A stretch of 64,000 bases of DNA from Sphingobacterium hotanense (lineage in GTDB: Bacteria; Bacteroidota; Bacteroidia; Sphingobacteriales; Sphingobacteriaceae). The position numbers and the translations under genes are program-made. The notes under the pieces are model-generated. The model was given only the letters and a program-made list of their open reading frames with translations. It did no database searches and was not told where the DNA came from. Each line of letters starts with the position of its first letter. Position 1 is the first letter of the stretch. Below are positions 15,870-26,702 of this stretch, in pieces. The DNA is taken from assembly GCF_008274825.1 (NCBI RefSeq), contig NZ_CP030848.1:1674001-1738000 (forward strand). The letters are read 5' to 3'.

Positions 15870-18832
15870 TGATTGAGATGAGAACCATATTGCTGATAGT
15901 CCTGACACTGGTTGGTTTGAATTCAGGGAGTGCATTGCAAGCACAAAGCAATGTGACACTGAGTTTCAATGCTGATTGGAGATTAATGCTGGGCGAGCAG
16001 GAGAATGCTCAGCGGATGGATTTGGACGACAGTGAATGGAAGTCAGTAACTCTCCCACACGCTTGGAATGAAGACGATGCTTTTTCAAAACCTATCCACG
16101 AACATAGCACCGGCATTGCATGGTATAGAAAAACATTTGAATTACCAGATAACGCACCTGTTGATAAGGTCTTTTTGGAATTCGAAGGGCTACGCTTTGG
16201 AGCGGAGTTCTACTTAAATGGCGAATGGATAGCTCGCCATGAAAACGGCGTCATGGCCGTAGGTTTAGATATTAGCAAGTACTTAAAAAAGGGCAAAAAT
16301 GTACTTGCTATTCGAACCGATAACCGTTGGGATTACAAAGAAAAAGCAACCAATTTCGTTTTTCAATGGAACGACAAAAATTTCAACGCCAATTATGGTG
16401 GGATCCCTAAGAACGTCTGGATACATTTTAAGAATAATCTGTATCAAACATTGCCTCTTTATTTCAACTTAAAGACCACAGGTACATACGTTTATGCTAA
16501 AGATATCGATGTTGCCAAAAGAAGGTTAAATCTTCATGTGGAAACTGAAGTTGCGAATGAAAGCGGGGCTGTGAAAAACGGTAATTGGCAGATTAGGGTA
16601 TATGATGCCGAAGGCAAGCTTGTGAAATCGTTCGATAAGAAATTCACGATAGCGGCAGAAACGAAGAGCATGCTATCCTCGCAAGCTCTTTTACAGGAGG
16701 TAAATTTTTGGAACTGGGGTTATGGATATCTGTATACCGTTGAGTCTAGTCTTTCAATCGATAATAAACAGATTGACAGCAGAAAGATAAAAACCGGTTT
16801 CCGAAAAACAGCCTTTAAAGACGGTATGCTTTATCTCAATAATCAAGTAATCATGGCTAAAGGATACGCGCAGCGAACAAGTAATGAGTGGCCTGGTGTG
16901 GGACTATCTGTTGCGCCTTGGCTTAGCGACTTCAGCAACCAATTAATGGTCGAAAGCAATGCAAATATGGTTCGATGGATGCATGTCAGTCCTTGGAAGC
17001 AAGACGTAGAATCGTGTGACCGCGTCGGATTGATGCAGATGCTTCCCGCTGGCGATGCAGAGAAAGATGTTGAGGGCCGTCGCTGGGAACAGCGTACTGA
17101 ACTGATGCGTGATGTCATTATTTACTATCGGAATAATCCTAGCGTAATACTTTATGAAAGTGGGAATGAGTCGATCAGTGAACAGCATATGGCTGAAATG
17201 AAAGCAATTCGTGATCAGTATGATCCATACGGGGGCAGAGCTATCGGCTCTCGCGAAATGTTAGACAGTAAGCTTGCAGAATATGGTGGAGAGATGCTTT
17301 ATATCAATAAAAGCGCGAAGCACCCTTTGATCGCTACGGAATATATGCGTGATGAAGCGCTAAGAAAATATTGGGACGAACATACATATCCTTACCATCC
17401 GGAAGGAAAAGGACCATTGTACAAGGGAAATGATGCGAGCGACTACAATCGGAATCAAGATCAATTCGCCGCGGAGGCTGTACGTCGTTGGTATGAATAC
17501 TGGCGTGTTCGGCCGGGCACAGGGAAGCGCGTTAGTTCAGGCGGTTTAAATATCATATTTTCCGATTCAAATACGCATTATCGTGGTGAAGAGAACTATC
17601 GCAGAAGTGGCGAGGTCGATGCTATGCGTATTCCGAAAGATGCTTTTTTTGCCCATCAAGTCATGTGGGACGGCTGGGTAGATCCAGATCCTAAGGGTAT
17701 GCACATTGTTGGACATTGGAACTATGATGCTGGAACGGTAAAAGATGTATTGGTCGTGAGTGCCGGCGATAAGGTAGAACTCTTCTTGAACAACAAGAAA
17801 TTGGGCACTGCACAGCAATCTAATCGTTTCTTATTTACCTTTCCAGCTGTTCAATTCGAGGCTGGTGAATTAAAAGCAGTTTCCTACGACGCTAAAGGCG
17901 TCAAACTTAGCGAACAGACTCTCAAAACCGCTGGATTACCTTCTCAAATCAAATTAAAGCTTCTTCATGGGGCAAACGGAATATATGCCGATGGCAATGA
18001 TATGGTAATGGCGGAAGTAGAAGTATTGGATGAAAACGGACAAAGATGTCCAACCGTCAACCCAATGATCGACTTTTCCTTTGCGGGACCCATAGACTGG
18101 ATTGGTGGTATTGCACAAGGCCCAAATAATTACATCGGCTCGACCGCATTGCCTGCAGAGGCAGGAATAAACAGAGTTTTGCTTAGAACACAGTTTGGAA
18201 AACCAGGCACGGTTAGCGTTAAAGCAATGTCAAATGGATTGAAAGCGGATTCTCTTAGTTTTCAAATCAGCGATATTGAACAACAGGGAGCTTATTTTCA
18301 AAAAGCGTCTTCTGAAAATTTACCATCGTATATGGGGCGTGGAGATGGTTTAGGCATCGGTCCATTGAACGTTGTGAGAACCTCATTGCCTATTGCATCG
18401 GTTACTTCCGGGGCAAACCAACAAAAAGCGCAAGCATCCATCGATGATAACGAACTGACAGATTGGGTAAATGATGGAAAGATCGAGAACGCATGGATTA
18501 GTTATAAACTGGAGAAGAAAAGCCTGATTGACGAGATCGATATGAAGCTGAATAACTTCCGTTCAAAAGTGTTTCCATTAGCGATTTATGTTGATGACCA
18601 GAAGGTCTTCGATGGTACGACAACTACAAGTTTGGGTTATTGGAATGCACAGTTTCCTGCAGTTGAGGGCTCTACGGTTAAGATCCAATTAAAAGGTGAT
18701 ACAGAGGGTAAGTCAGAAAATCAGCATGCCGAGATAGGCGGTAAGAAACTTGATGATGGCGTCGCACGAAATGACGCAGGAAGTACAGGTACCTTGAGCA
18801 TAATTGAAATAGACCTATATAAAAGAAATTAA
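15869..18832 (+). CDS. GH2 family glycoside hydrolase
   Basis: This 987-residue exported protein has the GH2 order: a sugar-binding jelly roll (about 25-190, with LPHAWNEDDAF and GIAWYRKTF), an Ig-like sandwich, and a TIM barrel. The acid/base Glu near residue 434 lies in SGNESI and the likely nucleophile Glu near 490 in LIATEYMRDEA. C-terminal Ig-like and discoidin-like regions follow (about 640-980). GH2 enzymes of pectin loci include beta-galactosidases, beta-glucuronidases and related activities; the sequence does not let me choose. The start overlaps the GH105 stop by one base. An in-frame ATG three codons further on (MRTILLIV) is also a good start. Confidence 0.9.
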   Translation: MIEMRTILLIVLTLVGLNSGSALQAQSNVTLSFNADWRLMLGEQENAQRMDLDDSEWKSVTLPHAWNEDDAFSKPIHEHSTGIAWYRKTFELPDNAPVDKVFLEFEGLRFGAEFYLNGEWIARHENGVMAVGLDISKYLKKGKNVLAIRTDNRWDYKEKATNFVFQWNDKNFNANYGGIPKNVWIHFKNNLYQTLPLYFNLKTTGTYVYAKDIDVAKRRLNLHVETEVANESGAVKNGNWQIRVYDAEGKLVKSFDKKFTIAAETKSMLSSQALLQEVNFWNWGYGYLYTVESSLSIDNKQIDSRKIKTGFRKTAFKDGMLYLNNQVIMAKGYAQRTSNEWPGVGLSVAPWLSDFSNQLMVESNANMVRWMHVSPWKQDVESCDRVGLMQMLPAGDAEKDVEGRRWEQRTELMRDVIIYYRNNPSVILYESGNESISEQHMAEMKAIRDQYDPYGGRAIGSREMLDSKLAEYGGEMLYINKSAKHPLIATEYMRDEALRKYWDEHTYPYHPEGKGPLYKGNDASDYNRNQDQFAAEAVRRWYEYWRVRPGTGKRVSSGGLNIIFSDSNTHYRGEENYRRSGEVDAMRIPKDAFFAHQVMWDGWVDPDPKGMHIVGHWNYDAGTVKDVLVVSAGDKVELFLNNKKLGTAQQSNRFLFTFPAVQFEAGELKAVSYDAKGVKLSEQTLKTAGLPSQIKLKLLHGANGIYADGNDMVMAEVEVLDENGQRCPTVNPMIDFSFAGPIDWIGGIAQGPNNYIGSTALPAEAGINRVLLRTQFGKPGTVSVKAMSNGLKADSLSFQISDIEQQGAYFQKASSENLPSYMGRGDGLGIGPLNVVRTSLPIASVTSGANQQKAQASIDDNELTDWVNDGKIENAWISYKLEKKSLIDEIDMKLNNFRSKVFPLAIYVDDQKVFDGTTTTSLGYWNAQFPAVEGSTVKIQLKGDTEGKSENQHAEIGGKKLDDGVARNDAGSTGTLSIIEIDLYKRN

Positions 18833-18844
18833 AGTTTAGCGAGC

Positions 18845-21586
18845 ATGAAAAAGTATTGGATATGGAGTATGGTTTCCTTTGCGCTAATGCAGTCTCCTGC
18901 AGAAGCCCAAACCACTTGGCCTCAAGTTCAGAAGGAGATGAAGCCATGGACAAGATGGTGGTGGCCAGGTTCTGCAGTCGATAAGAAAAACTTGTCAGCA
19001 GAGCTAACAAAGCTTGCCGATGCAGGTTTTGGTGGGGTGGAGGTTACACCAATCTATGGCGCAAAAGGATTTGAACAAAAATATATTCCTTTCCTAAGTC
19101 CGCAATGGCTTGACATGTTGAATTACGGCAGTGAGAAAGCGAATTCCTTGGGAATGGGACTTGATATGAACCTGGGTACCGGATGGCCTTTTGGTGGTCC
19201 TCAAGTAGAGGTTGAATATGCCGCTACCAAATTATTGATGGAAGAACTAAACCTTAGCAAAGGTGAAGAAATAACACTCCCATTAAGAAGCCAAGATGCG
19301 AAGCAAACTTATACCAAGGCGCAAGCCATCAGTGGGTATGATCGTAATGGTAGCAAAGTCGATCTAAGCAGCTTGTTGAATCAAAAACAAGGTACTTGGA
19401 AAGCACCAGAAGACATGAAAGTATTGATTCTGTTCTCGGGGAGAACAGGACAGAAAGTGAAGCGTGCAGCGCCTGGAGGCGAGGGATTAACGCTCGACCA
19501 TCTGGGTAAGGCATCGGTAGCATCTTATTTTGATTTTTTCAAAAAGAAGCTTGAAAACCAACCAAAATCCGTTCGGTCATTCTTCAATGATAGCTATGAG
19601 GTGTATGGCGCCGATTGGACGGATGAATTTTTATCTGAATTTAAGCGCAGAAAGGGATATGCTTTAGAAGACTACTTATTAGAATTTGCTGGAAAAACCG
19701 ACGATAAAGAGAAAGAAGGAAGGTTAAAATCCGACTACCGCGAAGTCGTTAATTGGATACTCCGTGATCACTTTCTTTTGCCTTTCACAGAATTTTCAAA
19801 TGCTCAAGGCGCTATTTCCAAGAATCAAGCCCATGGGTCGCCCGGAAATCTGTTGGATCTTTACGCTAGTACGGATATCCCAGAATGTGAAACCTTCGGT
19901 TCTAGTGCCTTTGATATCCCCGGTTTAAAAAGGGATTCTGCCGACGTCAGAAACGTAGATCCTGATCCTATGATGTTCAAGTTTGCCAGTTCGGCAACAA
20001 ATACACAAGGGAAAAAACTTACATCTTCTGAAACCTTTACTTGGCTGACAGAACACTTCAAAACCGCCTTATCACAAACAAAACCAGAGGTTGAAGCTTT
20101 GTTTTTGTCGGGTGTGAATCACGTGTTCTATCATGGCACAACTTATAGTCCAGAAGAAGTGAAATTTCCAGGCTGGCTGTTCTACGCTTCAGTCAATTTC
20201 GTAACGCAAAACTCCTTCTGGTCACATTTGATCGGATTAAACCAATATATCACCCGTGTTCAATCTGTATTGCAGACAACTGAAGCCGATAATGAACTCT
20301 TGATTTATTGGCCAATCTACGATATCTGGCAAGAACCTGATAAAGCATTTAAGCAGTTAAGTGTTCATCATGTGGATCATTGGTTATGGCCAACACAATT
20401 CTACAAAGAAAGTGTTCATCTTCAGAAGAGAGGATATGGCTTTGATTTTATTTCCGATGAGCAAATAAAACAAACACAAGCAGATGGAGATAAATTAATT
20501 ACGCATGAAGCGGCGAAGCCTTATCAAGCTATCTTTATTCCAGAGACGCAATATTTTTCGGAAGAGACGCTCGACAAGCTTTTGAAGCTTGCTGAAGAAG
20601 GTGCGACATTGATATTCCAATCGGCACCGAAAGATATTCCGGGATTTCATCAAGTAGTAGAAAGAAAAGAGAGGTTACTGTCGACATGGAAAAAGATAGG
20701 GTTTAAAGCAGATGAGCCGAACCAGTATAAGAAGTTCGGGAAAGGGAAGATCTACTTAACCAAAGACGTCGTTTCGGCATTAGAAACGGAACAAATCTTT
20801 GGCGAGAGCTTGACCAGAGCAGGTCTGAAATTCCATAGACGCATTGATAAAAATGCACATTACTATTACATCGTCAACCATAGTCCTAAAACAATAGATC
20901 AATCAATAAAACTCAATGCGACTGGAAAGACAGTTACTTTATTGGATCCCCAAACCGGGAAGATAGCAGATTTACCGATGAAAGACGGTCAAGTACGCTT
21001 TCAGTTAGCACCTGGATACGCATGGGTTGTGACGGTTTCCGATGAGCCTGCACAGGCAACAAAGTTTCATTATGTGGACCAAGAAAAAACAGTGAATGTC
21101 TTCACTCAGCCATGGAATCTAAGTTTTATTAGCGGCGGCCCTAAACTTCCGACGAATAAGAAGTTGAATAAGCTGAGTTATTGGACAGATCTGCAGGGAG
21201 CAGATTATCAAAGCTTCTCGGGATCGGCAGCCTATGAAACGCAGATTACGCTGAATAAAGAAGCCGATAAATCCTACAGACTTAAGCTTGACAACTTATC
21301 AGAAAGCGCAAAGATTCTTGTAAATGGTAAGGAAGCGGGCATTTTGTGGTCCAATCCATTTGAGCTCGATGTGACGGAATACCTTACAAACGGCAAGAAC
21401 CAAATTCGCATTGAAGTAGCCAATTTAATGGCAAACCGCGTCCGGGATATGGATAAAAAAGGAATGGTTTGGCGAAACTACCATGAAATAAACTTTGTGA
21501 ATATAGACTATAAGCCTTTCGATGCCGGAAAATGGGCGGTCGCAAATTCAGGATTGAAAGGACCTGTAACCCTAATTGCATACTAA
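18845..21586 (+). CDS. GH106 alpha-L-rhamnosidase-like hydrolase
   Basis: This 913-residue exported enzyme has the GH106 opening: KPWTRWWWPGSAVDKKNL, then LADAGFGGVEVTPIYG and LGTGWPFGGPQV. GH106 members remove alpha-linked rhamnose from rhamnogalacturonan oligosaccharides by inversion. The C-terminal ~150 residues form a carbohydrate-binding-like jelly roll (YRLKLDNLSESAKILVNGKE, GKNQIRIEVANLMANRVRDM). The gene starts 12 bp after the GH2 stop, which fits stepwise removal of rhamnose and its neighbours in the same compartment. I am confident of the family; the exact linkage is an inference from context. Confidence 0.9.
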   Translation: MKKYWIWSMVSFALMQSPAEAQTTWPQVQKEMKPWTRWWWPGSAVDKKNLSAELTKLADAGFGGVEVTPIYGAKGFEQKYIPFLSPQWLDMLNYGSEKANSLGMGLDMNLGTGWPFGGPQVEVEYAATKLLMEELNLSKGEEITLPLRSQDAKQTYTKAQAISGYDRNGSKVDLSSLLNQKQGTWKAPEDMKVLILFSGRTGQKVKRAAPGGEGLTLDHLGKASVASYFDFFKKKLENQPKSVRSFFNDSYEVYGADWTDEFLSEFKRRKGYALEDYLLEFAGKTDDKEKEGRLKSDYREVVNWILRDHFLLPFTEFSNAQGAISKNQAHGSPGNLLDLYASTDIPECETFGSSAFDIPGLKRDSADVRNVDPDPMMFKFASSATNTQGKKLTSSETFTWLTEHFKTALSQTKPEVEALFLSGVNHVFYHGTTYSPEEVKFPGWLFYASVNFVTQNSFWSHLIGLNQYITRVQSVLQTTEADNELLIYWPIYDIWQEPDKAFKQLSVHHVDHWLWPTQFYKESVHLQKRGYGFDFISDEQIKQTQADGDKLITHEAAKPYQAIFIPETQYFSEETLDKLLKLAEEGATLIFQSAPKDIPGFHQVVERKERLLSTWKKIGFKADEPNQYKKFGKGKIYLTKDVVSALETEQIFGESLTRAGLKFHRRIDKNAHYYYIVNHSPKTIDQSIKLNATGKTVTLLDPQTGKIADLPMKDGQVRFQLAPGYAWVVTVSDEPAQATKFHYVDQEKTVNVFTQPWNLSFISGGPKLPTNKKLNKLSYWTDLQGADYQSFSGSAAYETQITLNKEADKSYRLKLDNLSESAKILVNGKEAGILWSNPFELDVTEYLTNGKNQIRIEVANLMANRVRDMDKKGMVWRNYHEINFVNIDYKPFDAGKWAVANSGLKGPVTLIAY

Positions 21587-21647
21587 TAAATCAAGCATAA
21601 AAATAATCAATCGAAGTAACCAAATAATAAACTAAAACAAATAAGCC

Positions 21648-24600
21648 ATGAATTTAAAGTATTGGATGAGTACTTGCATCGTTTTCTGGTTGATAGGCTT
21701 AAGCAACTTATACGCCCAGCAAACAATTCAAGGTACGGTAGTGAACAGCCAACAGCAGCCACTGCCGGGGGTAACCGTCAAAGTGGAAGGAGACGATACG
21801 CGCTCTGTGCCCACGAATGACGAAGGTGTATTTCAAATCGATGCAAAGGTGGGGGAGATTTTGCTCTTTACTTCCGTAGACTACGAAAGCCAAAGGGTAA
21901 CAATTCAGAATCAAACGCCCTTGCGTGTGGTCATGCAGGCGAAAGATGAACAACTAGATGAAGTCGTTGTCATTGGATATGGTACGCAGCGGAGAACGAA
22001 TGTGACCGCACCGGTTTCAAAATTTAATGCAGAGGGATTGGCAGAGCGTCCAATTGCCCGCGTCGATCAAGCGCTAGCCGGACAAATGTCAGGCGTAAGA
22101 GTAAAACAAACAACAGGTGTACCAGGGAAAGGACTTAGCGTGCAGGTCAGAGGATCAGGCTCGATTACAGCGGGTTCCGAACCTCTTTACGTGGTCGATG
22201 GATTCCCATTGGCAACAGCATCGCAAAATGGATCTGGAAACTATGGCTCAGGTAACCCGTTGGATAATATGAATCCCAATGATATAGAGTCTATCGAAGT
22301 ATTAAAGGATGCTTCTGCAGCTGCTATTTACGGTTCCCGTGCAGCAAATGGTGTGGTCTTGATCACTACCAGACGAGGAAAGACCGGACAAGCCAAACTG
22401 AACTTCAACACTTATTTAGGGAGTTCTTCGGCATACAAGAAATTGGATATGTTGAACGGTGAAGAGTGGATCGATCGCGCTAAGGAGATGATTGATGCGG
22501 CATGGGTAGCATCTGGTACGGGAAGAACAGCATCTCAATCTAACGACGAACGCCGTGCTATCTTGAAGCTTCCGGATGGAACATATAATACTTCACTAAT
22601 GTATGACGATCGCTGGTTGCAAGATGGACATCCAGGATTATATATGATCAACTGGCAGGATGAGGCCTATCGTAAAGGTTTAGTACAGAATTATCAGTTA
22701 TCTGCTTCGGGGGGAACAGATTTCGTTAATTATTATGTTTCTGGAAACTACATGGACCAGAAGGGTATTATTCAGGGTCTTAGCTACAAAAACTACAGCA
22801 TGCGTGCGAATGTCGATGTAAAAGCTTCCAAGAAATTTACTGTAGGACTGAATATATCGCCAACTTATTCGATCATGAACGATCCAGGCGTGGAAGGAAA
22901 AGATAACATTATCCACCAAATTTATTCCATGACACCGGTTCAGGATCAGCCAGCAGGATCAGTAAACGTGTTTGAAACGGAGCGCTATCCGTGGAGTACT
23001 TCGACAAACGATCCGATTGCTAAATTAAATTATAGCATTGGCGAAAGTAAAATTGCAAGGATTATCGCCAGCACCTATGCCCAATATCAAATTATTGATG
23101 GTCTGACCTTCAAAACTACTTTGAATATTGACCATGCAGATCGTCAGGGATTTAGCTATAACCCATATACGATTGCCGGAACTTTGGCAAACCGCTTAGC
23201 TAACCCGAACTTGGCAACTTATGGACAAAATAGTTCGTATAGACGTCAGACAATAGTCAATGAAAATACATTGAATTACTCGTACGAAACGGGAAAACAC
23301 AGTTTGCAAGCTCTACTAGGTCATGCTTACAACTATGATCGTTTCGATAGCAACAGTATCACCTCTCAAGGTGGTTATACCACCAGTGCGATTAAAACGT
23401 TGAACGGAGCCGTTGGGACGACTTCAAGTACGAGTGCTACCAAGAATCTTATGCTTTCTTATTTTGGACGTGTGCAGTATGCCTATGATCAGAAATACCT
23501 GTTATCGGCAAGTGTGCGTCGTGATGGTTCATCGCGCTTCGGTTTAAATACGAAATGGGGCTGGTTCCCTTCAGTATCGGTAGGATGGAGAGCTTCAGAA
23601 GAGTCTTTCTTGAAAGATATCGAAAACATATCCGAATTAAAATTCCGTGCCAGCTATGGTGAGTCGGGAAACAACAATATTTCTGATTATTCTGGTCGCG
23701 CTTTGTTGGGGAACTATCACTATTCCTGGAATGGTACGTCGGCAGCGGGTCAAGCTCCCAGCAATATTATCAACCCGGATATTACCTGGGAAAAATCTAG
23801 AACAGTCAACGTAGGTGTGGATTTCGGATTCTGGAAATCGCGAGTGACAGGTTCATTCGACTACTACACCAGAACTAGTAGCAGCTTGTTATTGAACGTT
23901 CCGACGATGTTAGCAACCGGATTTAGTTCTTTATTGGATAATGCTGGAGAGGTGAGAAGTAAAGGTTGGGATTTAGAAATCCGTACGCAAAACGTTCAGA
24001 AATCAGACTTCAACTGGTCAACCTCATTCAATTTAAGCCATAACAGCAATGAAGTCACGAAATTGGTCGGTGATCAGCAGCAATTGTTAATCCCTTCTTC
24101 ATTCGATATTCAACACAGTATTCTTCAAGTTGGTCAACCGATGTACAGCATTTATGTGGTTCAGCAGGACGGAATCCTATCACAAGCAGATATTGATGCT
24201 GGTGCTGCCATGTATGGAACGCAGTCAGCCGGTGATCCTCGTTATGTGGATGCGAATGGCGATGGCGTTATTGATGCAGACGACCGCGTATTGGTAGGAC
24301 ATCCTAACCCTGATTTTGTATGGGGTATTACGAATGACCTTCGTTATAAAAACTTTGATTTAAGCTTTTTATTTCAAGGACAATGGGGTGGAAGCTTATA
24401 CTCGCTCTTAGGTAGAGCATTAGGACGTACGGGACAGGGTACAGTGGATAATGCGCTTGGATTCTATCGCGACCGTTGGAGAACGGAGGAAGATCCTGGT
24501 GAAGGCAGAGTAGGGAAGGCTTATTCAACATTCGGACGTATTAAGAACACGGATTGGTTGTACTCTTCAGACTACTGGAGATTGAGACAAGTAACCTTAG

Positions 24601-24827
24601 GCTACAATTTCAAGGATCTACGTATTGGTGGATCAACAATTCTACCTAACGGCCGCCTATATCTATCCCTTGAGAATTACTGGGGTGGAGATAAATACGA
24701 TGGCGGGGTAAACCCGGAAGCTGCAAACACCAATTTAAGTGGAAGCTCCACTTATATGGAAGCGGGTGATTATGGTGGCCTAGCATTACCGAAAACTATA
24801 ACCTTTGGTATTAACTTGACATTTTAA
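21648..24827 (+). CDS. SusC-like TonB-dependent outer-membrane transporter (pair 1)
   Basis: This 1059-residue protein has a signal peptide, an N-terminal carboxypeptidase-D-like domain (QGTVVNSQQQPLPGVTVKVEG), a TonB box region (LDEVVVIGYGTQRR), a plug with YVVDGFPL and IESIEVLKDASAAAIYGSRA, and a long beta-barrel ending in an aromatic residue (NLTF). With the SusD partner 3 bp downstream it should import rhamnogalacturonan oligosaccharides using TonB energy. The 61-bp gap before it is AT-rich and shows no terminator, so it is likely transcribed with the GH105-GH2-GH106 genes. Confidence 0.96.
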   Translation: MNLKYWMSTCIVFWLIGLSNLYAQQTIQGTVVNSQQQPLPGVTVKVEGDDTRSVPTNDEGVFQIDAKVGEILLFTSVDYESQRVTIQNQTPLRVVMQAKDEQLDEVVVIGYGTQRRTNVTAPVSKFNAEGLAERPIARVDQALAGQMSGVRVKQTTGVPGKGLSVQVRGSGSITAGSEPLYVVDGFPLATASQNGSGNYGSGNPLDNMNPNDIESIEVLKDASAAAIYGSRAANGVVLITTRRGKTGQAKLNFNTYLGSSSAYKKLDMLNGEEWIDRAKEMIDAAWVASGTGRTASQSNDERRAILKLPDGTYNTSLMYDDRWLQDGHPGLYMINWQDEAYRKGLVQNYQLSASGGTDFVNYYVSGNYMDQKGIIQGLSYKNYSMRANVDVKASKKFTVGLNISPTYSIMNDPGVEGKDNIIHQIYSMTPVQDQPAGSVNVFETERYPWSTSTNDPIAKLNYSIGESKIARIIASTYAQYQIIDGLTFKTTLNIDHADRQGFSYNPYTIAGTLANRLANPNLATYGQNSSYRRQTIVNENTLNYSYETGKHSLQALLGHAYNYDRFDSNSITSQGGYTTSAIKTLNGAVGTTSSTSATKNLMLSYFGRVQYAYDQKYLLSASVRRDGSSRFGLNTKWGWFPSVSVGWRASEESFLKDIENISELKFRASYGESGNNNISDYSGRALLGNYHYSWNGTSAAGQAPSNIINPDITWEKSRTVNVGVDFGFWKSRVTGSFDYYTRTSSSLLLNVPTMLATGFSSLLDNAGEVRSKGWDLEIRTQNVQKSDFNWSTSFNLSHNSNEVTKLVGDQQQLLIPSSFDIQHSILQVGQPMYSIYVVQQDGILSQADIDAGAAMYGTQSAGDPRYVDANGDGVIDADDRVLVGHPNPDFVWGITNDLRYKNFDLSFLFQGQWGGSLYSLLGRALGRTGQGTVDNALGFYRDRWRTEEDPGEGRVGKAYSTFGRIKNTDWLYSSDYWRLRQVTLGYNFKDLRIGGSTILPNGRLYLSLENYWGGDKYDGGVNPEAANTNLSGSSTYMEAGDYGGLALPKTITFGINLTF

Positions 24828-24830
24828 GCG

Positions 24831-26339
24831 ATGAAGAAATTATTTTATATACTATTAGGCGTCAGCCTTTTGAGTTCTTGCGATATGGAATTGGATCAAC
24901 AACCAATCTCCGCCGCAACATCAGAGACTTTTTTCCAAACAGCCCACGACTTTAACCAAGGTCTAAATGCTGTTTATGCGGTAACCCGAGGTTATCCAGA
25001 TAGGCTGTTGAACCTCTCGGAAACTCGTTCGGATAATCTTTACGCCGTGTCTGACGGTGGAGTTCGTGACTGGGAAGGAATCAATAGTTTTCACCGAACT
25101 ATTGCTTCCAATCCCTACGTAGTGGATGCATGGCAAAGCAATTACACCGGTATTTTCAGAGCCAACAATTACCTTGAGCAGCTCCAAAATAAGGGTGAGG
25201 CGGTAATTACTGATCAAGCGGTACGCAACAGGATGGAAGGGGAAGTGCGATTCCTACGTGCCTTCTTTTACTTTGATTTATTACGCTACTTCGGAAAACT
25301 ACCTATCATCGATAAAGTTGTTTCAAACAATGAAGCGATGGAGATACCTAGAAGCGCACCTGCAGATGTCTATAGCCTTATTATTAGTGACCTAGAGCGA
25401 GCAATCGAGACCCTTCCTGCACCTAGCGGATATGCCACGGCAGATAAGGGCAGAGCCAATAAATTCTCTGCAAAAATGCTTTTGGGATTGGTTTATATGA
25501 CGCGTTCGGGGCCTGCGTTGGATGTAGAAGGCGCAGGGTTGGGAAGCAATGAGTGGAGCAAAGCATTAGCGCAATTCAATGATATCATCCAAAGCAATGA
25601 GTTTGCTTTCCTGAATAGCTACTCGTCGATTTTTAACTATGATAATGAAAGAAACAAAGAGGTTATATTTAATATCGAATATTCGAGTGGAAGTACACCG
25701 ATCGTGGGAAGTACTTTCCCATGGGTTTTGGTTCCCGACACCTGGTTTCAATCTCTTGGTTTCGGAACGCAGGGTGGTTTAATGATCCGCCCGGTTGCAG
25801 AAGACTTATTGGCGAAATATGTCGACGAAGATGTTAGAAAGAGCTTTAGTATCCAAAATGGATATACTTACGGTAATGTGGTGGAGCCTCGTTCGTTTAT
25901 CAAAAAGTTTGTAGACATCACGAAAGTTCCTAAAACCAGTCGGACAGACTGGCCAATTAACTTTATTGTTTATCGTTATACCGACCTGCTATTATTGAAG
26001 GCTGAGTGTATATTGAATGGTGCGGCAGGAAATCAAGCGACCGAAGTAGATGCGGTAGTTAATCAGGTGCGCGCTAGAGCAGGGCTTACAACAACCTTAT
26101 CAGGCGTAACGAAGGCACAGTTACTAGAAGAGCGTCGAAGAGAACTGGTAGGCGAAGGTACGCGCTGGTTTGATTTGATTCGTTCCGGACAAGTGGAAAC
26201 TATCATGAAAGCCTGGATCGCCAAAGAGGACGTTCAGAATCAAATGGAAGACTTTAAGAAAGAATATATTCTTTATCCAGTGCCACAGTCAGAGCTTGAC
26301 ACAAAGCCTGGACTGTATCAACAGAACCCAGGATATTAA
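24831..26339 (+). CDS. SusD/RagB-like surface glycan-binding lipoprotein (pair 1)
   Basis: This 502-residue lipoprotein has its lipidated Cys17 in LLSSC. It shows the SusD layout: EVRFLRAFFYFDLLRYFGKLPII, then helical repeats, NFIVYRYTDLLLLKAECI, and the C-terminal RRRELVGEGTRWFDLIRSG. It forms the lid of the SusC transporter and binds oligosaccharides at the cell surface. Start and stop lie directly between SusC and a strong terminator at 26387-26415, so it ends this transcription unit. Confidence 0.96.
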   Translation: MKKLFYILLGVSLLSSCDMELDQQPISAATSETFFQTAHDFNQGLNAVYAVTRGYPDRLLNLSETRSDNLYAVSDGGVRDWEGINSFHRTIASNPYVVDAWQSNYTGIFRANNYLEQLQNKGEAVITDQAVRNRMEGEVRFLRAFFYFDLLRYFGKLPIIDKVVSNNEAMEIPRSAPADVYSLIISDLERAIETLPAPSGYATADKGRANKFSAKMLLGLVYMTRSGPALDVEGAGLGSNEWSKALAQFNDIIQSNEFAFLNSYSSIFNYDNERNKEVIFNIEYSSGSTPIVGSTFPWVLVPDTWFQSLGFGTQGGLMIRPVAEDLLAKYVDEDVRKSFSIQNGYTYGNVVEPRSFIKKFVDITKVPKTSRTDWPINFIVYRYTDLLLLKAECILNGAAGNQATEVDAVVNQVRARAGLTTTLSGVTKAQLLEERRRELVGEGTRWFDLIRSGQVETIMKAWIAKEDVQNQMEDFKKEYILYPVPQSELDTKPGLYQQNPGY

Positions 26340-26386
26340 TCCAATTGCATCCAATTACTTTTTTTATAAATACTAGCTTAATTTGT

Positions 26387-26415
26387 AAGGCTGTCCGATT
26401 TAATCGGACAGCCTT
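26387..26415 (+). terminator. Intrinsic terminator after the first susCD pair
   Basis: A perfect 13-bp stem (AAGGCTGTCCGAT / ATCGGACAGCCTT) with a 3-nt loop is followed by TCTTCTT. It lies 47 bp after the SusD stop codon. Confidence 0.88.
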
Positions 26416-26702
26416 TCTTCTTAATTCCAGCTTTTCATCATCGTTGGGAACTTCTTTTTCTCAATGTTCATCCTTGAAATTTCAATGTTATTTAATTCTC
26501 GACCGATAGACGCCACAAGATGTGGTTATTTTTCTGTCGAATTGATTTGTGTAAAGTATTGGTATTAAAGTTTTTAAATTAAAAATGCAGGATAGGGCAA
26601 GACACACCCAGTAGGTTCAATTTTATATCTTGTATGTCGAGAATGTGCCAAGCAGGCTATTCTGACCTATGTTTTGTAAACCTTAAGCGCAAACCTATTC
26701 TG
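26416..26702. other. Intergenic region and probable promoter of the third segment
   Basis: Between the terminator and the second GH28 start I find no gene. The first 69 bases of an upstream-extended reading frame (from 26634) encode an unlikely N-terminus, and the normal signal peptide starts at 26703. No exact TAnnTTTG element was found. Confidence 0.4.

Noticed and set aside
26634..26702. N-terminal extension of the second GH28 gene
   Set aside because: The added 23 residues would precede a normal signal peptide that starts at the ATG at 26703.
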